This document shows, in pieces, positions 17,452 through 25,192 of a stretch of 34,151 nt of DNA (positions are counted from its first letter, which is position 1; the number at the start of each line of letters is the position of its first letter). The position numbers were made by a program, and so were the translations under genes. The DNA comes from Paenibacillus whitsoniae (GTDB taxonomy: Bacteria > Bacillota > Bacilli > Paenibacillales > NBRC-103111). The notes under the pieces were generated by a model, which was not told the origin of the DNA, did no database searches, and was given only the letters and a program-made list of their open reading frames with translations. Where the stretch lies: the NCBI RefSeq assembly GCF_003955665.1, contig NZ_RXHU01000068.1, forward strand, positions 1 to 34,151, written 5' to 3'.

Positions 17452-18657
17452 ATGAAATATCGGTTTTCAAAATCGCTTGAAGGCTTCTCATCCTCGGCGG
17501 TAAGGGAAATTCTCAAGCTGACCCAAGGCAGCTCGATCATTTCCTTCGCTGGGGGATTGCCTGCTGAAGAATATTTTCCAATCGATGCGGTGAGCGATGC
17601 GTTTAAAAAAGTGGTCGAAGGCGGCAAGTCCGCTTTGCAGTATGGGCTAACTGAGGGCTACAAACCTCTGCGCGAGTCGCTCTGCAAACGGATGGCGAAG
17701 AAGAACATGCTCGTCACGCCGGATGAGATGCTGATTACGACAGGCTCTCAGCAAGCGATCGACCTCATGACGCGCGTGTTCATCGACGAGGGCGACGTGA
17801 TTCTGGTGGAGCGTCCCACCTATTTGGCGGCGATCCAGGTGTTCCAGGCCAAAGGCGCGAAAATCTACTCCGTCGAAAGCGACAATGACGGCATGCTGCT
17901 GGACGATCTCGCGGCAAAAATCAAGAAGCACAATCCGAAGTTAGTGTACGTCATCCCGACGTTCTCCAACCCGGCTGGCCGTGCATGGAGCCTCGAGCGC
18001 CGTCAAGGTCTCCTGAACCTGTGCCGCGAGCAGGAAGTGCTGATTCTGGAAGATGATCCATACGGTGAAATCCAGTTCGATCCGAATGCGTCCTATCCGA
18101 CGATCTTCTCTTTGGGTGGAAAAGCGGAAGACAACGTGGTTATGTATACGAGCACGTTCTCGAAAACCGTAGCGCCTGCGTTCCGTACAGGCTGGATCAT
18201 GGGGAACGCTGAGGTTATCCGTCAGCTTGCCCGATTCAAGCAGTCCGCGGACCTGCACTCCTCCTCCATCGATCAGCAGACGCTGTATCACGTGCTGGAG
18301 AATTTTGATTTGGACGGTCACATTCAGCTGATCCGCGAGCAGTACTATGACCGGATGAAATTCATGTCTGGCCTGTTGAATGAGATGAAGTGGCCAGGGA
18401 TGAAATATGAAGAGCCGAAAGGCGGCATGTTCATTTGGGTAGAGCTGCCGGAAGGCGTTCGCGCGGAGGAATTGATGAAGATTGCGGTGCAAGAAGGCGT
18501 AGCCTTCGTGCCGGGGTCGACGTTCTTTGCGGAGAATCCGCAGTACAACACCATGCGCCTCAACTACACGCATACGGACCGGGAAACCACGGTACTCGGC
18601 ATGCAAAAGTTGAACAAAGCGATGGAATCCTACTTGCAGCAAGTAGCCAAAGTGTAA
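17452..18657 (+). CDS. PLP-dependent aminotransferase, LysN/ARO8-like (class I/II)
   Basis: 401 aa fold-type I aminotransferase. Motifs are FAGGLPAEEYFP, TTGSQQAIDL, the NPAGRAWS segment (PTFSNPAGR), LILEDDPYGE, and the PLP lysine K238 in STFSKTVAPAFRTGW. This group (2-aminoadipate/aromatic/branched-chain specificity, also the catalytic half of MocR regulators) lacks a DNA-binding domain here. Its place at the end of ilv-leu suggests a branched-chain role, but this is inference. Start chosen at ATG 17452, with AAAGGA about 11 bp upstream; an ATG at 17440 would overlap that site. It is followed by the operon terminator. Confidence 0.87.
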   Translation: MKYRFSKSLEGFSSSAVREILKLTQGSSIISFAGGLPAEEYFPIDAVSDAFKKVVEGGKSALQYGLTEGYKPLRESLCKRMAKKNMLVTPDEMLITTGSQQAIDLMTRVFIDEGDVILVERPTYLAAIQVFQAKGAKIYSVESDNDGMLLDDLAAKIKKHNPKLVYVIPTFSNPAGRAWSLERRQGLLNLCREQEVLILEDDPYGEIQFDPNASYPTIFSLGGKAEDNVVMYTSTFSKTVAPAFRTGWIMGNAEVIRQLARFKQSADLHSSSIDQQTLYHVLENFDLDGHIQLIREQYYDRMKFMSGLLNEMKWPGMKYEEPKGGMFIWVELPEGVRAEELMKIAVQEGVAFVPGSTFFAENPQYNTMRLNYTHTDRETTVLGMQKLNKAMESYLQQVAKV

Positions 18658-18667
18658 ATAAAAGCAG

Positions 18668-18703
18668 CAGCACGCCGGGCGGAGAGCTCGGCGTGCTGTT
18701 TTT
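18668..18703 (+). terminator. Terminator of the ilv-leu operon
   Basis: CAGCACGCCG (18668-18677) pairs with CGGCGTGCTG (18689-18698), a perfect 10-bp stem, followed by TTTTT. It closes the T-box operon before the MarR gene on the opposite strand. Confidence 0.93.
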
Positions 18704-18740
18704 GTGTGATGGAGGTGGGTATCCTCCTATCATGCGGAAA

Positions 18741-19169
18741 TTATAAGCGTTCATTAATTTTGATCAACAAGTCCTTTAAGATTTGTTTCTCCTCTTCGGA
18801 GAGGACTTGAATGATTTCGTCCTCCACTTTTTGAAAAGATTCATTAAAATCTTCAATCAAATCAACGGCCTTTGGCAAAACATAAATGTTTTTTTGCCGT
18901 TCATTATTGACTGGGATTTTCCGCTCGATGAATCCTTTTTGCTCAAGAACTTGAAGCAAACCTGTGATGCTAGCCCCGCGAAGATGAAACCGATCAGCAA
19001 GATCCCTCTGAATTAATCCAGTTTCTTGATTATCGTAGATATACCCAATTATTTTTCCTTGTTGAGCGTTTAACCCTAATTCTTTTATGCTCTCGTCCGC
19101 TTTTTTCTTTAACTTAAGGCCAATCACCTGAAACAAATCCAGATAAGGCGTATTCTTGCGCGGCTTCAT
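18741..19169 (-). CDS. MarR-family transcriptional regulator
   Basis: 142 aa winged-helix regulator. The DNA-binding part is about residues 50-100 (GLIQRDLADRFHLRGASITGLLQVLEQKGFIERK), followed by the wing (NNERQKNIYVLP). The helices at both ends form the dimer interface. GAGGGGGT lies upstream of the ATG. It is divergent from the amidohydrolase gene, with matching operators over both promoters (19189-19202, 19266-19279), so it probably represses both. Base composition is more AT-rich than the ilv-leu genes beside it, which fits transfer of this two-gene unit. Confidence 0.92.
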   Translation of the reverse strand: MKPRKNTPYLDLFQVIGLKLKKKADESIKELGLNAQQGKIIGYIYDNQETGLIQRDLADRFHLRGASITGLLQVLEQKGFIERKIPVNNERQKNIYVLPKAVDLIEDFNESFQKVEDEIIQVLSEEEKQILKDLLIKINERL

Positions 19170-19188
19170 GAGCTTACCCCCTCACATT

Positions 19189-19202
19189 GTTAGGAAACTA
19201 AC
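19189..19202. promoter_or_regulatory. MarR operator, left copy
   Basis: GTTAGGAAACTAAC, an inverted repeat of GTTAG. A third half-site (TGTTAG) follows directly at 19203-19208. It matches the reverse complement of the right copy (GTTAGGAGGCTAAC) in 12 of 14 positions. Confidence 0.75.
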
Positions 19203-19215
19203 TGTTAGTAATTAA

Positions 19216-19244
19216 ACTATATCAATATCCAACTTTCATGTCAA
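19216..19244 (-). promoter_or_regulatory. Promoter of the marR-type gene
   Basis: Read on the minus strand: TTGACA (19244-19239), 17-bp spacer, TATAGT (19221-19216). A near-perfect sigma-A promoter; the left operator (19189-19202) lies just downstream of its start point. Confidence 0.8.
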
Positions 19245-19259
19245 TAAAATATTAGTTTG

Positions 19260-19288
19260 TTGACAGTTAGCCTCCTAACAGTTATACT
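19260..19288 (+). promoter_or_regulatory. Amidohydrolase promoter with operator filling the spacer
   Basis: TTGACA (19260-19265), 17-bp spacer, TATACT (19283-19288). The palindrome GTTAGCCTCCTAAC occupies 19266-19279, immediately after the -35 box, so a bound MarR dimer would exclude RNA polymerase. Confidence 0.85.
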
Positions 19289-19327
19289 CCGAAGTGTCTT
19301 GAATCGTATCCAAGGAGGAATAACAAT

Positions 19328-20638
19328 ATGAAGAATGTAGATCAAAGCCCTTCGGTAGAAAAAATGACTGCTATTACGAATGTGCGTATTTTCGATGGAG
19401 AAAAAGTAATAGAATCAAGGAGTATTGTCATTAAAGGGGAAATCATTGTTGCAGTAGGTGGCGATATTCCGGCGAATGCAACAATCATTGATGCTGAGGA
19501 TGGAACACTATTACCAGGTTTAATTGATGCGCATGTTCATACTTCCATCGGTGGATTACGGGATGCATTAAATTTCGGTGTGACGACAGAACTGGAAATG
19601 AACGGTGACTTTACAGCAAGAGGACGTGCGATCCAATTGAAAAATACCGATGACATCGCCGATGTTCGTTCTGCAGGTACGGCAGTCACCGCTCCTGGTG
19701 GTCACCCGGATGAATTGCTGCCAGATGGAGATGAGATTCCAGAGTTCGTATTAAAGGAATTGGAGAAGTTATCGAAGGAAGACCGGGAAGCTATGCTAGC
19801 TGCTTACGCCCACGATCACGAAGAAGTGCCGCAAGTAACAACGGTGGAAGAAGCGATTAAACATGTTCATACCCAGGTGGAGAATGGAGCCGACTATGTA
19901 AAAATTATGATTGAAGAAGGAACAGTCATGGGCGCTTCTGGACTGCCTGTTTTAAGCGACGAAATTCTAAAAGCAGCGGTGGATGAAGCTCATAAGTTGG
20001 ATAAAGTCGTCATCGCACACGTCTTGACTGCTCATTCTTCCCAAACCGCCATCGATCTTGGCGTAGATGGATTGGGCCACCTGTTTATCGACAGGCCCGA
20101 TTACACGCCGGAGCTAGTTCAATCCATTGTCGATTCTGGGGCGTTTGTTACACCGTGTTTGGTGTTGAACTCATCCATAATTGGAAACCCGGCATCGCAA
20201 TTGGCGAATGACCCACGTGTTCATTCCAAATTAAGTCCGGAGTGGATCGATATTTTGAACTCAAGCTTTAATACTTTCCCACAAGGCAATATAGAAAATA
20301 GCTATAAAAATGTGATGGATCTTCACAGGGCCGGTGTAGATATACTGGTTGGGACGGATGTTGCCCCCGTTCCCGTTCCGAACCTTGGCGGCCTTGCTCA
20401 TGGAGCCAGCGTACATCATGAAATGCAATTACTGGTTACAGCCGGGTTCACACCAATAGAAGCACTTCAATCGGCTACCTCGAAACCGGCCCGTCGTTTC
20501 GGTCTTTATGATCGTGGCCGTATTGCCGAAGGTGCGCGCGCTGACCTCGTACTGGTCAATGGCGACCCGACTACCAATATCTCGGATACCCTGTCTATTA
20601 AGGCTGTATGGTTCAAAGGTTTGCAAAAACAAAGTTAA
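19328..20638 (+). CDS. Imidazolonepropionase-like amidohydrolase
   Basis: 436 aa metal-dependent amidohydrolase. Metal ligands are H69-x-H71 (LIDAHVH), K192 (ADYVKIMIEEG, probably carboxylated), H231 (VIAHVLTAH), H251 (GLGHLF) and D344 (LVGTDVAP); the beta-sandwich composite domain (about 14-62 and the C-terminus, GRIAEGARADLVLVNG) is present. It resembles the imidazolonepropionase/prolidase-like branch, but the substrate is unknown. AAGGAGG precedes the ATG. It is controlled by the divergent MarR repressor, suggesting induction by a small aromatic or xenobiotic ligand (inference). AT-rich like its regulator. Confidence 0.9.
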   Translation: MKNVDQSPSVEKMTAITNVRIFDGEKVIESRSIVIKGEIIVAVGGDIPANATIIDAEDGTLLPGLIDAHVHTSIGGLRDALNFGVTTELEMNGDFTARGRAIQLKNTDDIADVRSAGTAVTAPGGHPDELLPDGDEIPEFVLKELEKLSKEDREAMLAAYAHDHEEVPQVTTVEEAIKHVHTQVENGADYVKIMIEEGTVMGASGLPVLSDEILKAAVDEAHKLDKVVIAHVLTAHSSQTAIDLGVDGLGHLFIDRPDYTPELVQSIVDSGAFVTPCLVLNSSIIGNPASQLANDPRVHSKLSPEWIDILNSSFNTFPQGNIENSYKNVMDLHRAGVDILVGTDVAPVPVPNLGGLAHGASVHHEMQLLVTAGFTPIEALQSATSKPARRFGLYDRGRIAEGARADLVLVNGDPTTNISDTLSIKAVWFKGLQKQS

Positions 20639-20656
20639 TTATTTCTACCTTTTGTG

Positions 20657-20687
20657 GCAGGGTACTCTACTTCGTGGAGTGCCCTGC
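20657..20687 (+). terminator. Probable terminator of the amidohydrolase gene
   Basis: GCAGGGTACTCTA (20657-20669) pairs with TGGAGTGCCCTGC (20675-20687), two wobble pairs, CTTCG loop. The T-tail is interrupted (TATTCAATTTT). Confidence 0.7.
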
Positions 20688-20718
20688 TATTCAATTTTGA
20701 AATTAATCTGCCGCCTTA

Positions 20719-21306
20719 TCAAGGCTTCGCCTGCGCTATTCCCTGAAAGGTCAGTGAAACGATGTTCTTAATAAAATCGTCATCGAGCTCCTCCCCGGTC
20801 ATCGTCAATCGATAGAAGATCGGACCGTAGAGCAGATCGATGAACAGATCGGGATTGACATCCAGGCGCAACTCGCCCCGCTGAATGCCGCGATCGATAA
20901 TTTGGCGCGTCTCTTTGCGCCGCGGCTGAACGTAACGGCTCCGGAAAGCCTCGGCGACGCCAGCATCGGTTTGGCCGGCACCAATGAGCTCCGTGATCAC
21001 GCGGCCTTCTGCGCTCGCAAGAAAGCGGGTTAAGTTCGTGGCGTGGGCGAGCAAGTCATCGAAGACGAAGCCTGTATCGGGTACAGGCATCCGCTGCGAA
21101 GCGGCGGACAAATAGCCGTCCATGACGACGGCAGCTTTGCCCGGCCACCATTTATAGATGGTGGCTTTGCTGACGCCGGCGCGCTCGGCGATTTTTTCCA
21201 CTGTGATGTCCGCAAAGCCGATCTCAAACAGCAAGTCGTAAGCGGCTTGCAAGATGGCCTGCTGGGTTTCGAGATTGCGGGGGCGGCCGCGTTTTCCACT
21301 GTTCAT
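20719..21306 (-). CDS. TetR-family transcriptional regulator
   Basis: 195 aa. The N-terminal TetR helix-turn-helix is about residues 14-60 (AILQAAYDLLFEIGFADITVEKIA..GVSKATIYKWWPGK), and the C-terminal ligand domain is of the TetR_C type with RRKETRQIIDRGIQRGELR. AAGGAGG is 7 bp before the ATG. It is divergent from the MFS exporter gene, with three 15-bp repeats in the gap, so it most likely represses both until an exporter substrate binds. Confidence 0.93.
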   Translation of the reverse strand: MNSGKRGRPRNLETQQAILQAAYDLLFEIGFADITVEKIAERAGVSKATIYKWWPGKAAVVMDGYLSAASQRMPVPDTGFVFDDLLAHATNLTRFLASAEGRVITELIGAGQTDAGVAEAFRSRYVQPRRKETRQIIDRGIQRGELRLDVNPDLFIDLLYGPIFYRLTMTGEELDDDFIKNIVSLTFQGIAQAKP

Positions 21307-21343
21307 GCGTCTTCCTCCTTGTGGGTAGCTTTCACAATTCTAT

Positions 21344-21358
21344 ACGATACGTTTATTA
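21344..21358. promoter_or_regulatory. TetR operator copy 1
   Basis: ACGATACGTTTATTA, matching the consensus ACGNWWCGTTTAKTA shared by three copies in the 217-bp divergent gap. It is closest to the tetR-type start codon. Confidence 0.7.
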
Positions 21359-21403
21359 TACAAATAATTTATTGGGAAATAAACGGGTTTGCCCATTTAC
21401 AAT

Positions 21404-21418
21404 ACGAAACGTTTAGTA
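21404..21418. promoter_or_regulatory. TetR operator copy 2 (most symmetric)
   Basis: ACGAAACGTTTAGTA, with AAACGTTT as a perfect core palindrome. It lies 60 bp from copy 1. A TATAAT at 21422-21427 is directly adjacent and may be a -10 box of the exporter gene. Confidence 0.75.
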
Positions 21419-21434
21419 TATTATAATAATTAAT

Positions 21435-21449
21435 TACTAAACGATGCGT
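21435..21449. promoter_or_regulatory. TetR operator copy 3 (inverted)
   Basis: TACTAAACGATGCGT; its reverse complement ACGCATCGTTTAGTA fits the same consensus. It lies 31 bp after copy 2, about three helical turns. Confidence 0.7.
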
Positions 21450-21523
21450 TCAATATATTGAATGATGAATGAACGTAGGTAGATTTGCGTATAAGTAAGG
21501 CACATGAAGGAGGACTGGATTGT

Positions 21524-22744
21524 ATGGATCAACGCGAGGTACAAAGAGAAGTTAAAAGAGAGGGAATGCCCAGTTGGCTAATGTTTTTGTTGGCAGTTTC
21601 CTGCGGCATCATTGTAGCTAATTTGTATTACGCCCAAACGCTGGTAGGCCCCATTAGCGAAGCGACAGGGCTGTCCGCCGCCGCGGCTGGACTCATTGTT
21701 ACCATTACCCAAATTGGTTATGTCATAGGCTTATTGTTTATTGTTCCGCTCAGCGACATTGTAGAAAATCGGAAACTGGCCGTCGCAACTCTGGCCGTTG
21801 TTGTGCTGGCGCTGCTTGCGGCAGCGAGTGCTCATACGGCAAGCCTATTTCTTACCGCGTCGTTCATGATTGGCCTTGGTGCAGTTGTCGCCCAAATCCT
21901 GGTGCCCTATGCGACGTACTTATCGTCGGCAGAGGAGCGCGGACGTGTCGTCGGAAACGTCATGAGCGGCTTGCTGCTAGGCATTATGTTCGCCCGGCCA
22001 GTGGCGAGCTTTGTTGCCAGCTTCTTGAACTGGCAGGCGGTTTTTCTGATGTCGGCCGTGATTGTTGCGCTGCTGGCCTTTGGATTGTTTATCGCGCTAC
22101 CGAAACGTCAGCCGGCGCCGGGACTCAATTATGGGAGGCTGATCGCTTCGCTTGGCACGATTGTAAAAACAACGCCGGTGCTTCGCCGCCGCGCCTTATA
22201 TCAGGCTGCATTGTTCGGTGCTTTCAGCCTCTTCTGGACGGTGATTCCGCTGCATCTTGCCAAGGCGTTTGGCGTTTCTCAGCAAGGCATTGCCTGGTTC
22301 GCCCTAGCAGGTGTTGGCGGAGCGGTCGCTGCGCCGATTGCCGGACGCTTGGCGGATCGAGGCTGGTCGCACAAGCTAACAGGCATCGCGATGTTGCTTG
22401 CCGCACTTTCGTTCCTGGTGGCCTTCCTGCTGCCAAGCCATTCGACAGCCGCGCTTATTGCTCTAGTTGTGGTGGCGATTGTCCTGGATATGGCCGTTTC
22501 GGGCAATCTTGTTCTCGGACAACGATCGATTTATGCACTTGGCAGCGAAGCAAGAGGCCGCTTGAACGGCCTGTTCATGTCGATTTTTTTTCTGGGCGGA
22601 GCGGTGGGTTCCTCGGTCGGTGGCTGGGCTTATGCGCAAGGCGGGTGGGAGTTGGCTTCGATCGTGGGACTTCTTTTGCCGGTGCTGGCGTTCCTGTATT
22701 ATTTGACGGAGAAGAAGTCCGAGTCGAAAGCAGCAATCAGCTGA
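21524..22744 (+). CDS. MFS transporter (DHA1-like drug exporter)
   Basis: 406 aa, about twelve transmembrane helices of the major facilitator superfamily. The first helix region has GIIVANLYYAQTLVGPI; the loop 2-3 signature is PLSDIVENRKL, and RLADRGWSHKL is the equivalent in the second half. This subgroup (YygY/YdhP-like, NLYYAQ motif) is usually annotated as drug/proton antiporters. I chose the ATG at 21524 because GAAGGAGG is about 10 bp upstream. Regulated by the divergent TetR-type repressor. The substrate is unknown. Confidence 0.9.
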   Translation: MDQREVQREVKREGMPSWLMFLLAVSCGIIVANLYYAQTLVGPISEATGLSAAAAGLIVTITQIGYVIGLLFIVPLSDIVENRKLAVATLAVVVLALLAAASAHTASLFLTASFMIGLGAVVAQILVPYATYLSSAEERGRVVGNVMSGLLLGIMFARPVASFVASFLNWQAVFLMSAVIVALLAFGLFIALPKRQPAPGLNYGRLIASLGTIVKTTPVLRRRALYQAALFGAFSLFWTVIPLHLAKAFGVSQQGIAWFALAGVGGAVAAPIAGRLADRGWSHKLTGIAMLLAALSFLVAFLLPSHSTAALIALVVVAIVLDMAVSGNLVLGQRSIYALGSEARGRLNGLFMSIFFLGGAVGSSVGGWAYAQGGWELASIVGLLLPVLAFLYYLTEKKSESKAAIS

Positions 22745-22806
22745 ATACCTATAGGATTTGCCTATCAATGCAATAGCTTTTATATCTAAAGTGAGAATGC
22801 GAGATA

Positions 22807-22815
22807 TGGTACAAT
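22807..22815 (+). promoter_or_regulatory. Candidate extended -10 promoter of leuB
   Basis: TGGTACAAT: TACAAT at 22810-22815 preceded by TG. No good -35 is seen at 17 bp. It is the best candidate in the 139-bp gap, and leuB needs its own promoter here. Confidence 0.45.
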
Positions 22816-22883
22816 AAGGCGTAGGAAATGTATCACCCGTAGTGTTCATAAGAGGTTTGACCAATAGAAGGAGTGTAACCAAC

Positions 22884-23963
22884 ATGGCAGATGTGAAAAA
22901 AATTGCTGTAATCGCCGGTGACGGTATCGGTCCCGAAGTCGTTGCAGAAGCAGAAAAAGTATTGAAACGCACCGAGGAACTGTTCGGTTATCAATTTGAA
23001 ACAGAGCATGCGCTGTTCGGCGGTATTGCGATCGATGAGAAAGGCACACCGCTTCCGGAAGAAACGCTGAAAGTGTGCCAGGGTTCCGACGCGGTCCTGC
23101 TCGGCGCAGTAGGCGGCCCAAAATGGGACAACAACTCGAAAGAGCTTCGTCCTGAAACAGGCTTGCTCGGCATTCGCAAAGCGTTGGGCTTGTTCTCGAA
23201 CATTCGTCCGGCTGTGATCTTCGACTGCCTGAAAGAAGCTTCCACGCTGAAGCCTGAAGTGTTGGAAGGCACGGATCTGATCGTTGTTCGCGAGCTGACT
23301 GGCGGCATCTACTTCGGCGAGAAATTCCGCCGCGAAACAGAAAACGGTCAACAAGCCGTTGACACTTGCACATACACAGTAGCTGAGGTTGAGCGTATCG
23401 CTCGCCAAGCGTTCGATATCGCACGCACACGCCGCAAAAAATTGGCTTCCGTTGACAAAGCGAACGTCCTGGAAACGTCCCGTTTGTGGCGTGAAACGGT
23501 TAACCGTATCGCGGTTGACTACCCGGATGTTGAGCTGGAGCACGTATTGGTGGACAACTGCGCGATGCAATTGCTGCGTCGTCCGTCTTCCTTCGACGTC
23601 ATCGTCACTGAGAACATGTTCGGGGATATTTTGAGCGACGAAGCGGCTATGCTGACAGGGTCCATCGGCATGCTGTCCTCCGCATCCCTGGGCGAAGGGA
23701 GCTTCGGTCTTTACGAGCCGGTGCACGGCTCTGCACCTGACATCGCGGGTCAAGGCATCGCGAATCCTATCGCGACCATCCTGTCCGTTGCGCTGATGTT
23801 CCGCTTAACGTTCGGCTACCATGACGCTGCCGATTCCATCGAGCGCGCAGTGAAAGAAGTACTGGACGCGGGTCACCGCACAGGTGATATCGCAGTTGAT
23901 AAGAGCAAAGCGATCGGCACTATTGCAATGGGCCAACTGATCGTTGACGCGATGCGTAAATAA
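22884..23963 (+). CDS. leuB: 3-isopropylmalate dehydrogenase
   Basis: 359 aa, NAD- and metal-dependent oxidative decarboxylase of leucine synthesis. Motifs include AGDGIGPEVV (N-terminus), LLGAVGGPKWD, the substrate-binding RPETGLLGIRKALGLFSNIRP, ELTGGIYFGE, and the metal/NAD segments VDNCAMQL, TENMFGDILSDEA and YEPVHGSAPDIAGQGIANP. I chose the ATG at 22884 because AGAAGGAG is 9-10 bp upstream. It is separated from leuA by about 5.5 kb with two unrelated, oppositely oriented units between, and has its own terminator. leuC and leuD are not in the window. Confidence 0.98.
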   Translation: MADVKKIAVIAGDGIGPEVVAEAEKVLKRTEELFGYQFETEHALFGGIAIDEKGTPLPEETLKVCQGSDAVLLGAVGGPKWDNNSKELRPETGLLGIRKALGLFSNIRPAVIFDCLKEASTLKPEVLEGTDLIVVRELTGGIYFGEKFRRETENGQQAVDTCTYTVAEVERIARQAFDIARTRRKKLASVDKANVLETSRLWRETVNRIAVDYPDVELEHVLVDNCAMQLLRRPSSFDVIVTENMFGDILSDEAAMLTGSIGMLSSASLGEGSFGLYEPVHGSAPDIAGQGIANPIATILSVALMFRLTFGYHDAADSIERAVKEVLDAGHRTGDIAVDKSKAIGTIAMGQLIVDAMRK

Positions 23964-23968
23964 AACCC

Positions 23969-24016
23969 AAAGCCTGCTCCCATAAGCGATATGCTTGTGC
24001 GGAGCGGGCTTTTTTT
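23969..24016 (+). terminator. Terminator of leuB
   Basis: AAAGCCTGCTCC (23969-23980) pairs with GGAGCGGGCTTT (24001-24012) with one wobble; the inner CATAAGC/GCTTGTG extends the stem; a T-run ends at 24016. It stops three bases before the AAGGAGA of the next gene. Confidence 0.92.
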
Positions 24017-24032
24017 GCAAGGAGACCTATCT

Positions 24033-25055
24033 ATGAATTTGCATACCACGAAATGTATTAAGTTTCCTTTCGGTTTTTGGGCCGGGTTGGAACAATTGGG
24101 CATTGCTCCAAGGGATGTAGCACGGCAAGCGCGGCTGCCGCTTACCGTAATCACTGAGCCCAAAGTTACCGCCGATGAGTACTTTGCGATCTGGCAAGCC
24201 TTTTCGGACCTCACAGGTGATATTGCCAAAGGGATCATTGGACTTGTAACCGTCTTTGAAACGGCGCAATATCCGCCGGATGTGTTGGCTACGTACCACG
24301 CTCGCGACTATCGCGATGCGCTTGGGCGCATGGTCAGGTATAAACAAATGTGCCCTCCCGAAAAATTGCTTATCACGGAGGAGGGGGAGGCATGTACGAT
24401 CGAACTGGAGTGGCAGCACACAGAGGAGTCCGGTCCGGAGATATTAGTTGGGATCACACTGGCCTATCTTCTGGAATTGGGGCGTCGGGGAACTGGCCAA
24501 GCTTTGAACGCACGAAGCGTCGAGATCAGGCAGCCTATGGGCGATGTGCAGATGTTGGAGGCTTATTTCGGTTGTCCTGTCCACATTGGGACCAACAGGA
24601 ACCGGCTCACGCTGCAGCGCCGGGATTTGGACATTCCTTTTACAACGTATAACGAAGAGCTGCTGGAAATGTTGACACCTGTCTTGGACCGGAAGCTGAG
24701 TGAAAAGCAGATCAGCCCCTCCGTGACCGAAACCGTGAAATGGATCATCAAACGGAGTCTTATGGCGGGCCGGCTGGACATACAATCTGTCGCCAAGGAG
24801 CTTAATATGAGCGATCGAACGCTGCAGCGACGGCTTACTGAAGAAGGTACGAGTTTCAAGCACCTGTTAACGCAGGCCAGGCATGAGCAGGCAAGGGAGT
24901 ACTTAGCTGACCCGCTACTAGACATTAAAGAAGTGGCTTGCCTAGTTGGATATGAGGACCAGAATTCGTTTTATCGCGCTTTTCGCATGTGGGAAGGGGA
25001 TACGCCTTCGCATTGGCGTTCGGTGAATGCAGGCTCTCCCCATGGTAAAGTTTAA
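24033..25055 (+). CDS. AraC-family regulator with Arabinose_bd-type (OruR/ArgR-like) N-domain
   Basis: 340 aa. The N-terminal half (about 10-190) has the form of the Arabinose_bd (PF12625) ligand domain found in OruR-type regulators. The C-terminal AraC double helix-turn-helix is about 240-330 (LDIQSVAKELNMSDRTLQRRLTEEGTSFK, then DIKEVACLVGYEDQNSFYRAFRMWEGDTPSHWR). AAGGAGA is 7 bp before the ATG at 24033. No promoter is visible in the 69 bp after leuB, so it may be read from inside leuB or by readthrough. It probably controls the SDR gene downstream. Confidence 0.9.
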   Translation: MNLHTTKCIKFPFGFWAGLEQLGIAPRDVARQARLPLTVITEPKVTADEYFAIWQAFSDLTGDIAKGIIGLVTVFETAQYPPDVLATYHARDYRDALGRMVRYKQMCPPEKLLITEEGEACTIELEWQHTEESGPEILVGITLAYLLELGRRGTGQALNARSVEIRQPMGDVQMLEAYFGCPVHIGTNRNRLTLQRRDLDIPFTTYNEELLEMLTPVLDRKLSEKQISPSVTETVKWIIKRSLMAGRLDIQSVAKELNMSDRTLQRRLTEEGTSFKHLLTQARHEQAREYLADPLLDIKEVACLVGYEDQNSFYRAFRMWEGDTPSHWRSVNAGSPHGKV

Positions 25056-25137
25056 ATGAGTTGGCGTATGCTGCAAGAAGATTGGCGTCATGGGCTAGTT
25101 ACTGAGGGCCCCAGACAAGGTAGTATTATCCCTATCC

Positions 25138-25163
25138 GGAACTCAAGATTAAAATTGAGTCCC
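25138..25163. promoter_or_regulatory. Inverted repeat upstream of the SDR gene, possible operator
   Basis: GGAACTCAA (25138-25146), 8-bp spacer, TTGAGTCCC (25155-25163); eight of nine positions pair. It lies 29 bp before the SDR start codon, next to the AraC gene. Role as a regulator site is inference. Confidence 0.45.
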
Positions 25164-25192
25164 AAAATACTTCATTTTAGGAGACATGCAGG

